From the NCBI GenBank assembly GCA_950097015.1, contig CATNEN010000005.1:4951501-5015500 (forward strand): DNA of 64,000 bases, written 5' to 3'. Within the stretch, counting starts at the first letter, position 1. Each line of letters begins with the position of its first letter. Of the stretch, positions 11,069-19,438 are shown piece by piece. Under the pieces are notes generated by a model, which was not told the DNA's origin, did not search any database, and saw nothing but the letters and a program-made list of their open reading frames with translations. Origin of the DNA: Macrostomum hystrix (Eukaryota > Platyhelminthes > Macrostomidae). The position numbers and the translations under genes are program-made.

Positions 11069-11558
11069 GAAAATACTGATTCAATGAAGGAAGGACAGAT
11101 AAATACTAACCTGATTGTTTTTACGTCATAATTTACGAGATTAGATTTGACCACTTATTTAAACTTGCTTTTGTCATAGTATTGAAAAATTCACTTTGAA
11201 ACAGCCTCAAAACCTTAATTATAATATTTTAGCTAGAACTACAATTAATAAACTAAATTAGTTGATAACTCAGAATCGCAGCAGGAATCGTAGCTGGAGT
11301 CGAAGCAGGAATCTTAGCAGGATGCTGTAATTTTAGGATCGTCTCCACACAATTTCTTCTATTTCATTTGCGCTCGTAACTGAAATATCAAATGGTTGAG
11401 TGATCTTTGAATATGTAAATATATAATAAATACATGCGTCAAGTACTGCTTGAAGTACAATGCACTGACAGGGCAGTGCTTAACTGTTTTCGATCACAAA
11501 ATATAATAGTCTTAAGCAGACTATCTTTGTCATATCGAGTCAGGCAGACTTTATATCC
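11069..11558. other. Intergenic region between convergent genes
   Basis: AT-rich DNA between the stop of the OCA2-like gene and the stop of the repeat ORF on the minus strand. Apart from AATAAA at 11247 (plus strand) I see no feature. A short imperfect 15-bp repetition (AGCAGGAATC-like) lies near 11280-11325. Confidence 0.5.
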
Positions 11559-14207
11559 CTAATTTAAATAGGAAATCATCATCTCACTCATTTCCGAAAT
11601 CTCCTCTTTCATCTCCTTCATAGTCGCATCTACTCTCTTCATCTCAGTCATAGTCGCATCTACTCTCTTCATCTCAGTCATAGTCGCATCTACTCTCTTC
11701 ATCTCAGTCATAGTCGCATCTACTCTCTTCATCTCAGTCAGAGTCACATCTATTCTCTTCATCTCAGTCATAGTCGCATCTATTCTCTTCATCTCAGTCA
11801 TAGTCGCATCTATTCTCTTCATCTCAGTCATAGTCGCATCTATTCTCTTCATCTCAGTCATAGTCGCATCTACTCTCTTCATCTCAGTCATAGTCGCATC
11901 TACTCTCTTCATCTCAGTCAGAGTCACATCTACTCTCTTCATCTCAGTCATAGTCGCATCTATTCTCTTCATCTCAGTCATAGTCGCATCTACTCTCTTC
12001 ATCTCAGTCATAGTCGCATCTACTCTCTTCATCTCAGTCATAGTCGCATCTATTCTCTTCATCTCAGTCATAGTCGCATCTATTCTCTTCATCTCAGTCA
12101 TAGTCGCATCTATTCTCTTCATCTCAGTCATAGTCGCATCTATTCTCTTCATCTCAGTCATAGTCGCATCTATTCTTTTCATCTCAGTCATAGTCGCATC
12201 TACTCTCTTCATCTCAGTCATAGTCGCATCTACTCTCTTCATCTCAGTCATAGTCGCATCTACTGTCTTCATCTCAGTCATAGTCACATCTACTCCCTTC
12301 ATCTCAGTCATAGTCGCATCTATTCTTTTCATCTCAGTCATAGTCGCATCTACTCTCTTCATCTCAGTCATAGTCGCATCTACTCTCTTCATCTCAGTCA
12401 TAGTCGCATCTACTGTCTTCATCTCAGTCATAGTCACATCTACTCCCTTCATCTCAGTCATAGTCGCATCTATTCTTTTCATCTCAGTCATAGTCGCATC
12501 TATTCTCTTCATCTCAGTCATAGTCGCATCTAATCTCTTCATCTCAGTCATAGTCGCATCTATTCTTTTCATCTCAGTCATAGTCGCATCTATTCTCTTC
12601 ATCTCAGTCATAGTCGCATCTATTCTTTTCATCTCAGTCATAGTCGCATCTACTGTCTTCATCTCAGTCATAGTCACATCTACTCCCTTCATCTCAGTCA
12701 TAGTCGCATCTATTCTTTTCATCTCAGTCATAGTCGCATCTACTCTCTTCATCTCAGTCATAGTCGCATCTACTCTCTTCATCTCAGTCATAGTCGCATC
12801 TGCTCTCTTCATCTCAGTCATAGTCGCATCTATTCTCTTCATCTCAGTCATAGTCGCATCTAATCTCTTCATCTCAGTCATAGTCGCATCTACTGTCTTC
12901 ATCTCAGTCATAGTCACATCTACTCCCTTCATCTCAGTCATAGTCGCATCTATTCTTTTCATCTCAGTCATAGTCGCATCTACTCTCTTCATCTCAGTCA
13001 TAGTCGCATCTATTCTCTTCATCTCAGTCATAGTCGCATCTACTCTCTTCATCTCAGTCATAGTCGCATCTACTCTCTTCATCTCAGTCATAGTCGCATC
13101 TACTCTCTTCATCTCAGTCATAGTCGCATCTACTCTCTTCATCTCAGTCATAGTCGCATCTATTCTCTTCATCTCAGTCATAGTCGCATCTAATCTCTTC
13201 ATCTCAGTCATAGTCGCATCTACTGTCTTCATCTCAGTCATAGTCACATCTACTCCCTTCATCTCAGTCATAGTCGCATCTATTCTTTTCATCTCAGTCA
13301 TAGTCGCATCTACTCTCTTCATCTCAGTCATAGTCGCATCTATTCTCTTCATCTCAGTCATAGTCGCATCTACTCTCTTCATCTCAGTCATAGTCGCATC
13401 TACTCTCTTCATCTCAGTCATAGTCGCATCTACTCTCTTCATCTCAGTCATAGTCGCATCTACTCTCTTCATCTCAGTCATAGTCGCATCTACTCTCTTC
13501 ATCTCAGTCATAGTCGCATCTACTCTCTTCATCTCAGTCATAGTCGCATCTACTCTCTTCATCTCAGTCATAGTCGCATCTACTGTCTTCATCTCAGTCA
13601 TAGTCACATCTACTCCCTTCATCTCAGTCATAGTCGCATCTATTCTTTTCATCTCAGTCATAGTCGCATCTATTCTCTTCATCTCAGTCATAGTCGCATC
13701 TAATCTCTTCATCTCAGTCATAGTCGCATCTATTCTTTTCATCTCAGTCATAGTCGCATCTATTCTCTTCATCTCAGTCATAGTCGCATCTATTCTTTTC
13801 ATCTCAGTCATAGTCGCATCTACTGTCTTCATCTCAGTCATAGTCACATCTACTCCCTTCATCTCAGTCATAGTCGCATCTATTCTTTTCATCTCAGTCA
13901 TAGTCGCATCTACTCTCTTCATCTCAGTCATAGTCGCATCTACTCTCTTCATCTCAGTCATAGTCGCATCTGCTCTCTTCATCTCAGTCATAGTCGCATC
14001 TACTCTCTTCATCTCAGTCATAGTCGCATCTACTCTCTTCATCTCAGTCATAGTCGCATCTATTCTCTTCATCTCAGTCATAGTCACATCTATTCTCTTT
14101 ATCTCAGTCATAGTCGCATCTACTCTCTTCATCTCAGTCATAGTCGCATCTATTCTCTTTATCTCAGTCATAGTCACATCTACTCTCTTCATCTCCATCG
14201 ATTCCAT
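11559..14207 (-). CDS. Hypothetical protein of about 88 decapeptide repeats
   Basis: From the ATG at 14207 the minus strand is open for 882 codons to a TAG at 11559. Almost all of it is a 10-residue repeat, consensus MTEMKRVDAT. Variants are I/L/A for V, T or G for the R, and V for the A. Unique caps are MESMEMKRVDV and a C-terminal KEEISEMSEMMISYLN. Every unit is exactly 30 bp, and I found no stop or indel. The ATG is preceded at 5 nt by TTGCTGTTCAG, the same acceptor-near-ATG layout as the recognised genes. The charged, Met-rich repeat looks helical and amphipathic. I recognise no family, and an untranscribed array that happens to be open remains possible. Confidence 0.45.
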   Translation of the reverse strand: MESMEMKRVDVTMTEIKRIDATMTEMKRVDATMTEIKRIDVTMTEMKRIDATMTEMKRVDATMTEMKRVDATMTEMKRADATMTEMKRVDATMTEMKRVDATMTEMKRIDATMTEMKGVDVTMTEMKTVDATMTEMKRIDATMTEMKRIDATMTEMKRIDATMTEMKRLDATMTEMKRIDATMTEMKRIDATMTEMKGVDVTMTEMKTVDATMTEMKRVDATMTEMKRVDATMTEMKRVDATMTEMKRVDATMTEMKRVDATMTEMKRVDATMTEMKRVDATMTEMKRIDATMTEMKRVDATMTEMKRIDATMTEMKGVDVTMTEMKTVDATMTEMKRLDATMTEMKRIDATMTEMKRVDATMTEMKRVDATMTEMKRVDATMTEMKRVDATMTEMKRIDATMTEMKRVDATMTEMKRIDATMTEMKGVDVTMTEMKTVDATMTEMKRLDATMTEMKRIDATMTEMKRADATMTEMKRVDATMTEMKRVDATMTEMKRIDATMTEMKGVDVTMTEMKTVDATMTEMKRIDATMTEMKRIDATMTEMKRIDATMTEMKRLDATMTEMKRIDATMTEMKRIDATMTEMKGVDVTMTEMKTVDATMTEMKRVDATMTEMKRVDATMTEMKRIDATMTEMKGVDVTMTEMKTVDATMTEMKRVDATMTEMKRVDATMTEMKRIDATMTEMKRIDATMTEMKRIDATMTEMKRIDATMTEMKRIDATMTEMKRVDATMTEMKRVDATMTEMKRIDATMTEMKRVDVTLTEMKRVDATMTEMKRVDATMTEMKRIDATMTEMKRIDATMTEMKRIDATMTEMKRIDVTLTEMKRVDATMTEMKRVDATMTEMKRVDATMTEMKRVDATMKEMKEEISEMSEMMISYLN
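11590..14200. repeat. 30-bp minisatellite with higher-order structure
   Basis: About 87 units of 30 bp, each containing ATCTCAGTCATAGTCGCATC on the plus strand. Variant units recur in the same order: a TACTGTCTTC unit followed by TACTCCCTTC and then TATTCTTTTC appears about six times. This shows that blocks of several units were duplicated together. Confidence 0.95.
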
Positions 14208-14259
14208 CGTAACTGAACAGCAATGAGCTCGCAGAAGCACTATTTTCTGCAGCAAAGAA

Positions 14260-14760
14260 CACGTCAGTGATTCTGCTATGCCTCAAATAATGGGACATTG
14301 TGATTGGGATAGAAATGTGACACGCAATCCCAGCGGCTAGCTAGAGATTTGTCTCTCGCTATGTCAAATCTAATTCCCATTCTCTCACAAGCCTACAGCA
14401 GTGTCCTATTGCGCTTAGAAATTACCTACGATCGGAGCAGATGCTCAGATTGTGGGCATCAATTTGCTTAATCAAGCAGCATTGAAGCTTTTGAGTATGA
14501 GATGAGGCTGACAACTTTGACTTGATGGTTTGGAAGGCTTCGGGGCTACTTAGTCTGTGTGTTTCTAAGTCGGAAATAAATTCAATGTATGGTTTCAATA
14601 GGAAGCTAAGGGTATTAGTACCACCTCTTCATTTGAGAAAGTGTATCCAGATTAGACAACCATTCGTTAAAAAATGCGAAAAGATAATTGGCTAGGCGTA
14701 CCTTAAATCCTTTTTCTCGATTGCACCGTAAGGTGACAATTAAGGTTAAGGAAACATTTT
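14260..14760. other. Unassigned region upstream of the repeat ORF
   Basis: No ORF, array or recognisable element. It would contain the promoter of the minus-strand repeat ORF if that is a gene. Confidence 0.4.
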
Positions 14761-14787
14761 GATCAACTCTACAACTAAGGAGAAAGA

Positions 14788-15082
14788 AATGAAGGAAGGA
14801 AGGAAGGAAGGAAGGAAGGAAGGAAGGAAGGAAGGAAGGAAGGAAGGAAGGAAGGAAGGAAGGAAGGAAGGAAGGAAGGAAGGAAGGAAGGAAGGAAGGA
14901 AGGAAGGAAGGAAGGAAGGAAGGAAGGAAGGAAGGAAGGAAGGAAGGAAGGAAGGAAGGGAGGGAGGAAGGAAGAAAGGAAGGAAGGGAGGAAGAAAGGA
15001 AGGAAGGAAGGAAGGGAGGGAGGAAGGAAGAAAGGAAGGAAGGACGGAAGGAAGGAAGGAAGGGAGGGAGGAAGGAAGAAAG
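14788..15082. repeat. (AAGG)n microsatellite
   Basis: A near-perfect AAGG tetranucleotide tract, pure for the first 170 bp and then with AGGG and AAAGG interruptions toward 15080. The purine-only strand gives an artefactual Lys/Glu/Gly/Arg ORF. Confidence 0.97.
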
Positions 15083-15089
15083 GTACTGT

Positions 15090-15520
15090 TTTAAAAGGTT
15101 CTAATCACTACTTAAAACTCAGTCGAAAGTCACGCTCAACCCTGCTCAAGTGAGTATTGCCACATGAACTATTGAGGCAGATAGTGTTGTTCGTTAATCA
15201 GTATGTTTTGTATTCGGTCACACGTCACATACTGCTAAAATAAGCCAGTATAAAAAATTAAGAAGTGCTTTGGGTTTAAAATAAATCACTGCAGGCCAAG
15301 AAATTTCCGGAATAAAATTCTGAAACTGTTCGCAAAAATCTAAATTACTTTTTCAGCAGCAGTTCCATTAAGGGGCATAAAATCTTTAATTAGAAGAGGA
15401 TTACGGCTGAGGCTGGGGACTAACTACTTTAGGCCAACCTAATCACTTAAATTGTAAATTGTTAATATGAGAAGTATAGAAGGAAAATAGCATTACTAAG
15501 CAATTATTTAAAAAAGTAAA
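15090..15520. other. Intergenic DNA, nothing recognised
   Basis: Mixed-composition DNA between the AAGG tract and a SINE. No exon, RNA gene or inverted repeat is apparent. Confidence 0.4.
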
Positions 15521-15521
15521 C

Positions 15522-15790
15522 AAGGTACGTGAGCTCGATTCCGCGGCGAGGCCAAATTCATTTGCGACCCAGCCGCAGAGAGAAGGCTTGGGGGCTTGTC
15601 GTGCAATTTATACTCTTGAGGGCCAACCTCCAAGGCATAGTGTGAGTGTACACTGACTGACGATGAGAAAGTCAGGGCAGATGTACACACCTGTGTGCTT
15701 TTGTGCTCAGGAGTCAGCGAAATCGGCAGAATTGCCTCCTCGCTGGCTGCGGGTCCAGTGTCCCCAAATGATAGGCCATTGCCCGTAGTA
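15522..15790 (+). repeat. SINE family B, copy 4
   Basis: Shows a B-box-like GAGCTCGATTCCGCGGCG at the 5' side, then AGAGAAGGCTTGGGGGCTTG, GGCCAACCTCCAAGGCATAG and GTGTACACTGACTGACGATG. It is collinear with the copy at 1376-1700. Confidence 0.65.
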
Positions 15791-15829
15791 ATTTTTGTTA
15801 ACAGATTAATAATAATAATTTAATAATTA

Positions 15830-16078
15830 CTGATTACACCTGTCCCAATTGGGCCAGATGTGCCGTACAGTTGCTCAGTCCATGGACTGGGGGGACGTCA
15901 AACCCACCCTCAATTACCCCAGCTAATGTTGGAACCCATTAAACAGCTGGGTGAAATGAAGCAATGCAGAGTTAAGCTTCTTGCTTACAGGACACCAATT
16001 TTTCCAGTGGAGTCGGGAATCGAACCCCCGACCTTCAAGTCGTAAGTCTGACGCCCTAACCACTAGGCTACAACCTTT
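15830..16078 (-). repeat. tRNA-derived SINE (family A), near complete
   Basis: On the minus strand a tRNA-like head runs from about 16075 to 16010: A-box-like TAGCCTAGTGGTTAGGGCG and B-box GGGTTCGATTCCCGAC, with an anticodon-loop-like CTTACGA. The body runs to a tail with the palindrome GTCCATGGAC near 15880. Head spacing is tRNA-like, but the attached body makes it a SINE, not a tRNA gene. Confidence 0.75.
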
Positions 16079-16079
16079 T

Positions 16080-16850
16080 TTGTAGGTTATTTAAACAGTT
16101 AACCAGTTAGACAGATTAAAACCATGTCTAACAGCTGAGACACCAGTATACAAAATGCAGTCCCTAGCTAACAAATAAACAAACTGTCCAACAGAAACCG
16201 AACTGTGCCAGCAATGCAGTTAATCTGTAATCAGCGCAACTTCAAGCGTAGAACTAACTTTAAAACCGAAGCCCATTCTCAAAGAAATGTTCTCTGAGCG
16301 ACCTTTTTTTCTCTCCATAAGCCAGCACCGCTAATAGAATTTTCTGAGCGATCAGGCGCGACACTATAAATTTTGTAAAGCCAAATTACATATGCTCCAG
16401 TAAGATGAAAGGCAGGAAGTAGTGAAATGGAAAGACAGCTGCATAGGACCCAGCTTGAGACTGGGTGCCTCGAGATGCAGTCCCGGATGCATAATGAAAT
16501 GACACTGAAGTCCCCAGTCTTTCAGCTGAGGTTGACACAAATTGCCTCCCCCCCCTCTCTCCACTCTTCTCAGGCTTCGGGCTAGAAATTGAAGGAGAAA
16601 AAAACCTGAATTATTCACAAAGCCGCGAGGGCGAGAACAGAGTGGAAACAATATGTTACTCGCATTAATCTCAGTCATCAACATATGAGACTAGATCCCG
16701 GTATGAATATAACAGCGGAGATTCTCATTATCGTGACCTTATTCGACGAATCCATTTACTTTCCAATACTCGCAGACAGTTAAGAATCAGCATGTTTCTT
16801 TTCAATTCATTATCGACATTTTCTATATTATCTAAACAAACAGGACGTAT
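16080..16850. other. Intergenic DNA, nothing assigned
   Basis: Contains a small open frame on the minus strand (16364-16684) with no recognisable product and no supporting splice sites. No repeat family was identified. Confidence 0.4.
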
Positions 16851-16854
16851 TGCA

Positions 16855-17325
16855 ACTGTTAGACTGGGGTGGGACCTGTTAGACAGGGGTGTCAGCTGTT
16901 AGACTAGGGTGTCAGCTGTTAGACTGGGGTGTCAGCTGTTAGACTGGGGTGTCAGCTGTTAGACTGGGGTGTCACCTGTTAGACTGGGGTGTCACCTGTT
17001 AGACTGGTATGTCAGCTGTTAGACTGGGGTGTCAGCTGTTAGACTGGTGTGTCAGCTGTTAGACTAGGGTGTCAGCTGTTAGACTGGGGTGTCAGCTGTT
17101 AGACTGGGGTGTCAGCTGTTAGACTGGGGTGTCAGCTGTTAGACAGGGGTGTCAGCTGTTAGACTGGGGTGTCAGCTGTTAGACTGGGGTGTCAGCTGTT
17201 AGACTGGGGTGTCAGCTGTTAGACAGGGGTGTCAGCTGTTAGACTGGGGTGTCAGCTGTTAGACTGGGGTGTCAGCTGTTAGACTGGGGTGTCAGTTGTT
17301 AGACTGGGGTGTCAGCTGTTAGTAT
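16855..17325. repeat. 20-bp minisatellite (GTTAGACTGGGG type)
   Basis: About 23 units of GTTAGACTGGGGTGTCAGCT with occasional ACAGGGG, ACTGGTR and CACCT variants. The unit begins with the same GTTAGAC core as the arrays in the OCA2 introns. Confidence 0.93.
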
Positions 17326-18283
17326 CCTGAAAACTGTATTGCCACCTGATAGACGGCAATGCTGTCTGTTGCATTCGGTTAATGGCTGTTTAATTATGGT
17401 GCGACCTGTTGTAGCACAATATCCATCATTAGGCATCAATCACCTAATTAGTATCTTTATCTACAGCTGAAACAGTATTTGTCCTCATTCGAAAAGTAGA
17501 TCTAAGGTCTGATTGCAACGCGGGTATAATTGCGGTCTGTTATTCGGGATTCAGGGGAAGCCGCACTTATCATTTATTAAGATCGCTCTCTATGAAAAGA
17601 AAAACTGCCCGTCCTATGATTGTGTCTTCTGACTATTAATTTTATAAAACAACTCATTTTTCGTCAGTGTTGTCGGATTCAACGTGCAGGAATGTCGTTC
17701 CCGCACTCTTTCGCGTGCCGGAATGCAACTGTCTATGGTAAAAACGCCATTGAAATCAAGCAGAAAATCAGTGCAGGAATGATGCGCAATTCTTGCACTG
17801 TAAAGGAAACGGAACATTAATTATAGTATATATAGTTCATTTAAATTCTCATCACGCACACCTCCGTAGCCAGTAGCTTCTCAAATTGTTCTTCAGTGCC
17901 AATAACCTCCAGTCACAGTGCCAATACTTCTTCATTCTCTCGCTCGAATTTGCTTTCTGTAGACAAAACGGCTACAGCATCCGTCGAAACTCCACTCACG
18001 GTGACGTAGTTCAAATCAATTAATGGAGCGCAAAAATTTGTGTCTATGGTGCTAGCCATGTCGAATTCAAATTGGGTTAGATGACTGAGGTGGATCATTG
18101 GTGATTTACATGGAGGGAAAGCTCTAAATAGACAAGTTAATTTCACGACAGTGCAGGAATACATATGTCTATGGCTCAACCCTTTTGAAATCTGATGAAA
18201 TAAAGCTTTCGACGACACTCGGGCTCGTGAGTCTAGCTCGTATCTTTGGTTTAAATGTCTATGGTCTCGTATTAGTAGGGGCT

Positions 18284-18343
18284 CCGCCCCCACACCACCC
18301 GCAAGGGGACTGCGTCCCCTTGACCCCTGCTTCCTACCACTCT
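18284..18343. other. Double hairpin (GGGGC..GCCCC and AAGGGG..CCCCTT)
   Basis: GGGGCTCCGCCCC and AAGGGGACTGCGTCCCCTT stand side by side, each self-complementary. A diverged reverse-complement copy lies at about 38135-38205, beside the Crypton-like relic. Similarity extends into flanking GTCTATGGTC and ATTAGT, which suggests a shared transposable-element end. Confidence 0.7.
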
Positions 18344-18535
18344 TACATGATGGCTGGCGAACTTGAACGATAGTTGCCTAAGTTGAATGGCGCGTCGACT
18401 GCGCTTACCATAGACTGGCTAACTTGAATGAAGCTTGGCTAAGCTGATTGGCAAAACGTTGAATTTGACGGGAAAAGGGTGTACTGTGTGCAAGAATGTA
18501 TAATTCTTGAACGCTTACGAGTGCGTCAATGATAT

Positions 18536-18617
18536 AGTAATAAACGGCTATGAGTGCTGCAATGTTTTTAACCGAGGGCGCTTAAAAACATTGCAGCACT
18601 CATAGCCGTTTATTACT
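18536..18617. repeat. Perfect 35-bp inverted repeat with 12-nt loop
   Basis: The arms 18536-18570 and 18583-18617 are exact reverse complements. Each includes GGCTATGAGTGCTGCAATG, and they are separated by ACCGAGGGCGCT. This is either a very young foldback element or a hairpin kept perfect by gene conversion. Confidence 0.9.
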
Positions 18618-18628
18618 GGCATTGTATA

Positions 18629-18762
18629 CTTTTGGACCACAGACAGTTGGGGCGTGCAACAATCAGTCTCACGGAGCGGATATAGCCAGCGGTCTCGCGG
18701 GGCGTGCAGCAATCGATTATTTTGTCGATTGGTGCACGCCCGAAATGTCTATGGTCCAAAAG
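18629..18762. mobile_element. 134-bp MITE with TA target site, Tc1/mariner-like
   Basis: Terminal inverted repeats CTTTTGGACCACAGAC and GTCTATGGTCCAAAAG match with one mismatch, flanked by TA on both sides. The interior has GGGCGTGCAACAATC-type segments and no ORF. It lies 11 bp from the perfect palindrome. Confidence 0.65.
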
Positions 18763-19224
18763 TAGACCGCCTGACTTAGGGCAGCAAGAGAACTCAGTTT
18801 GGGGAAGGCTGTAAGACAGCGAGACGAGCTGGCGGGGTTCGGGACATAGACAGTAAAGGCGTGCAACAATCAGGCTTCATTGGTGGCTGGGAAAAAAACC
18901 CCTCCAAAAGTGTACAATGAATCCAACAACACTGCAATTTCCACACTCTGACTCGTGTGTCTATGGCAAAAAGCACTGTCCGAGTGCGGAAATATACCAG
19001 TCTAAACTATAAAAGAACGCAGTCATGTTAATAAAAGAGTCGCAGAAATTCTATCTATAATTCGGCTATCGACTAGCAAGAAAAAACTATAACTAAAATG
19101 AATTTGTGTTTCATTTTATTTAGACATTAAACCACTAAATTGACGGTGAATTTTTGTTCCTAAATTTGCGTGTATACATGTAATAATGATAGAATTTGTA
19201 CGGTCTGTGGGTGACACGCGAAAT

Positions 19225-19395
19225 CACAGCAAGCGATTAGACAATTCTGCCTATCCACACGGATACAAACGTCATAGGGGTTGGTCCTCGTGGGTGGAAA
19301 TCGCACGACAAGTCCCCAAAAAGCCTTCTCTCCAAGGGTCTACGTCCCAAATGAATGCGGCGTCGCCGCGGAATCGAGCTCAGGGACTCCCACAG
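19225..19395 (-). repeat. SINE family B, copy 5 (5' part)
   Basis: On the minus strand the head with GAGCTCGATTCCGCGGCG is followed by CATTCATTTGGGACG and AGAGAAGGCTTTTTGGGGAC, as in the other family B copies. The tail is degraded. Confidence 0.5.
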
Positions 19396-19438
19396 TTGCT
19401 GATGAAATCTAGTCATCGAATTTCATAGCGGATCAAAT

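Larger units (their letters stand above)
17600..18990. other. Cluster of short elements ending in GTCTATGG
   Basis: GTCTATGG occurs at about 17731, 18045, 18170, 18259, 18748 and 18959, and its complement or close variants near 18405 and 18846. GTGCAGGAAT recurs at about 17682, 17771 and 18151. The small ORFs in the segment do not look coding. I read this as a nest of short non-autonomous elements sharing termini. Confidence 0.5.

Noticed and set aside
14759-15094. Lys/Glu/Gly-rich ORF in the AAGG tract
   Set aside because: A pure microsatellite artefact; no start context or non-repeat coding sequence.
16010-16078. tRNA gene (Val-like anticodon) on the minus strand
   Set aside because: A and B boxes are tRNA-like, but stem pairing is imperfect and the sequence continues into a SINE body that recurs elsewhere, so it is a SINE head.
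17913-18293. 126-codon minus-strand ORF as a host gene
   Set aside because: It spans several GTCTATGG modules, has no recognisable domain, and its composition matches the repeat cluster.
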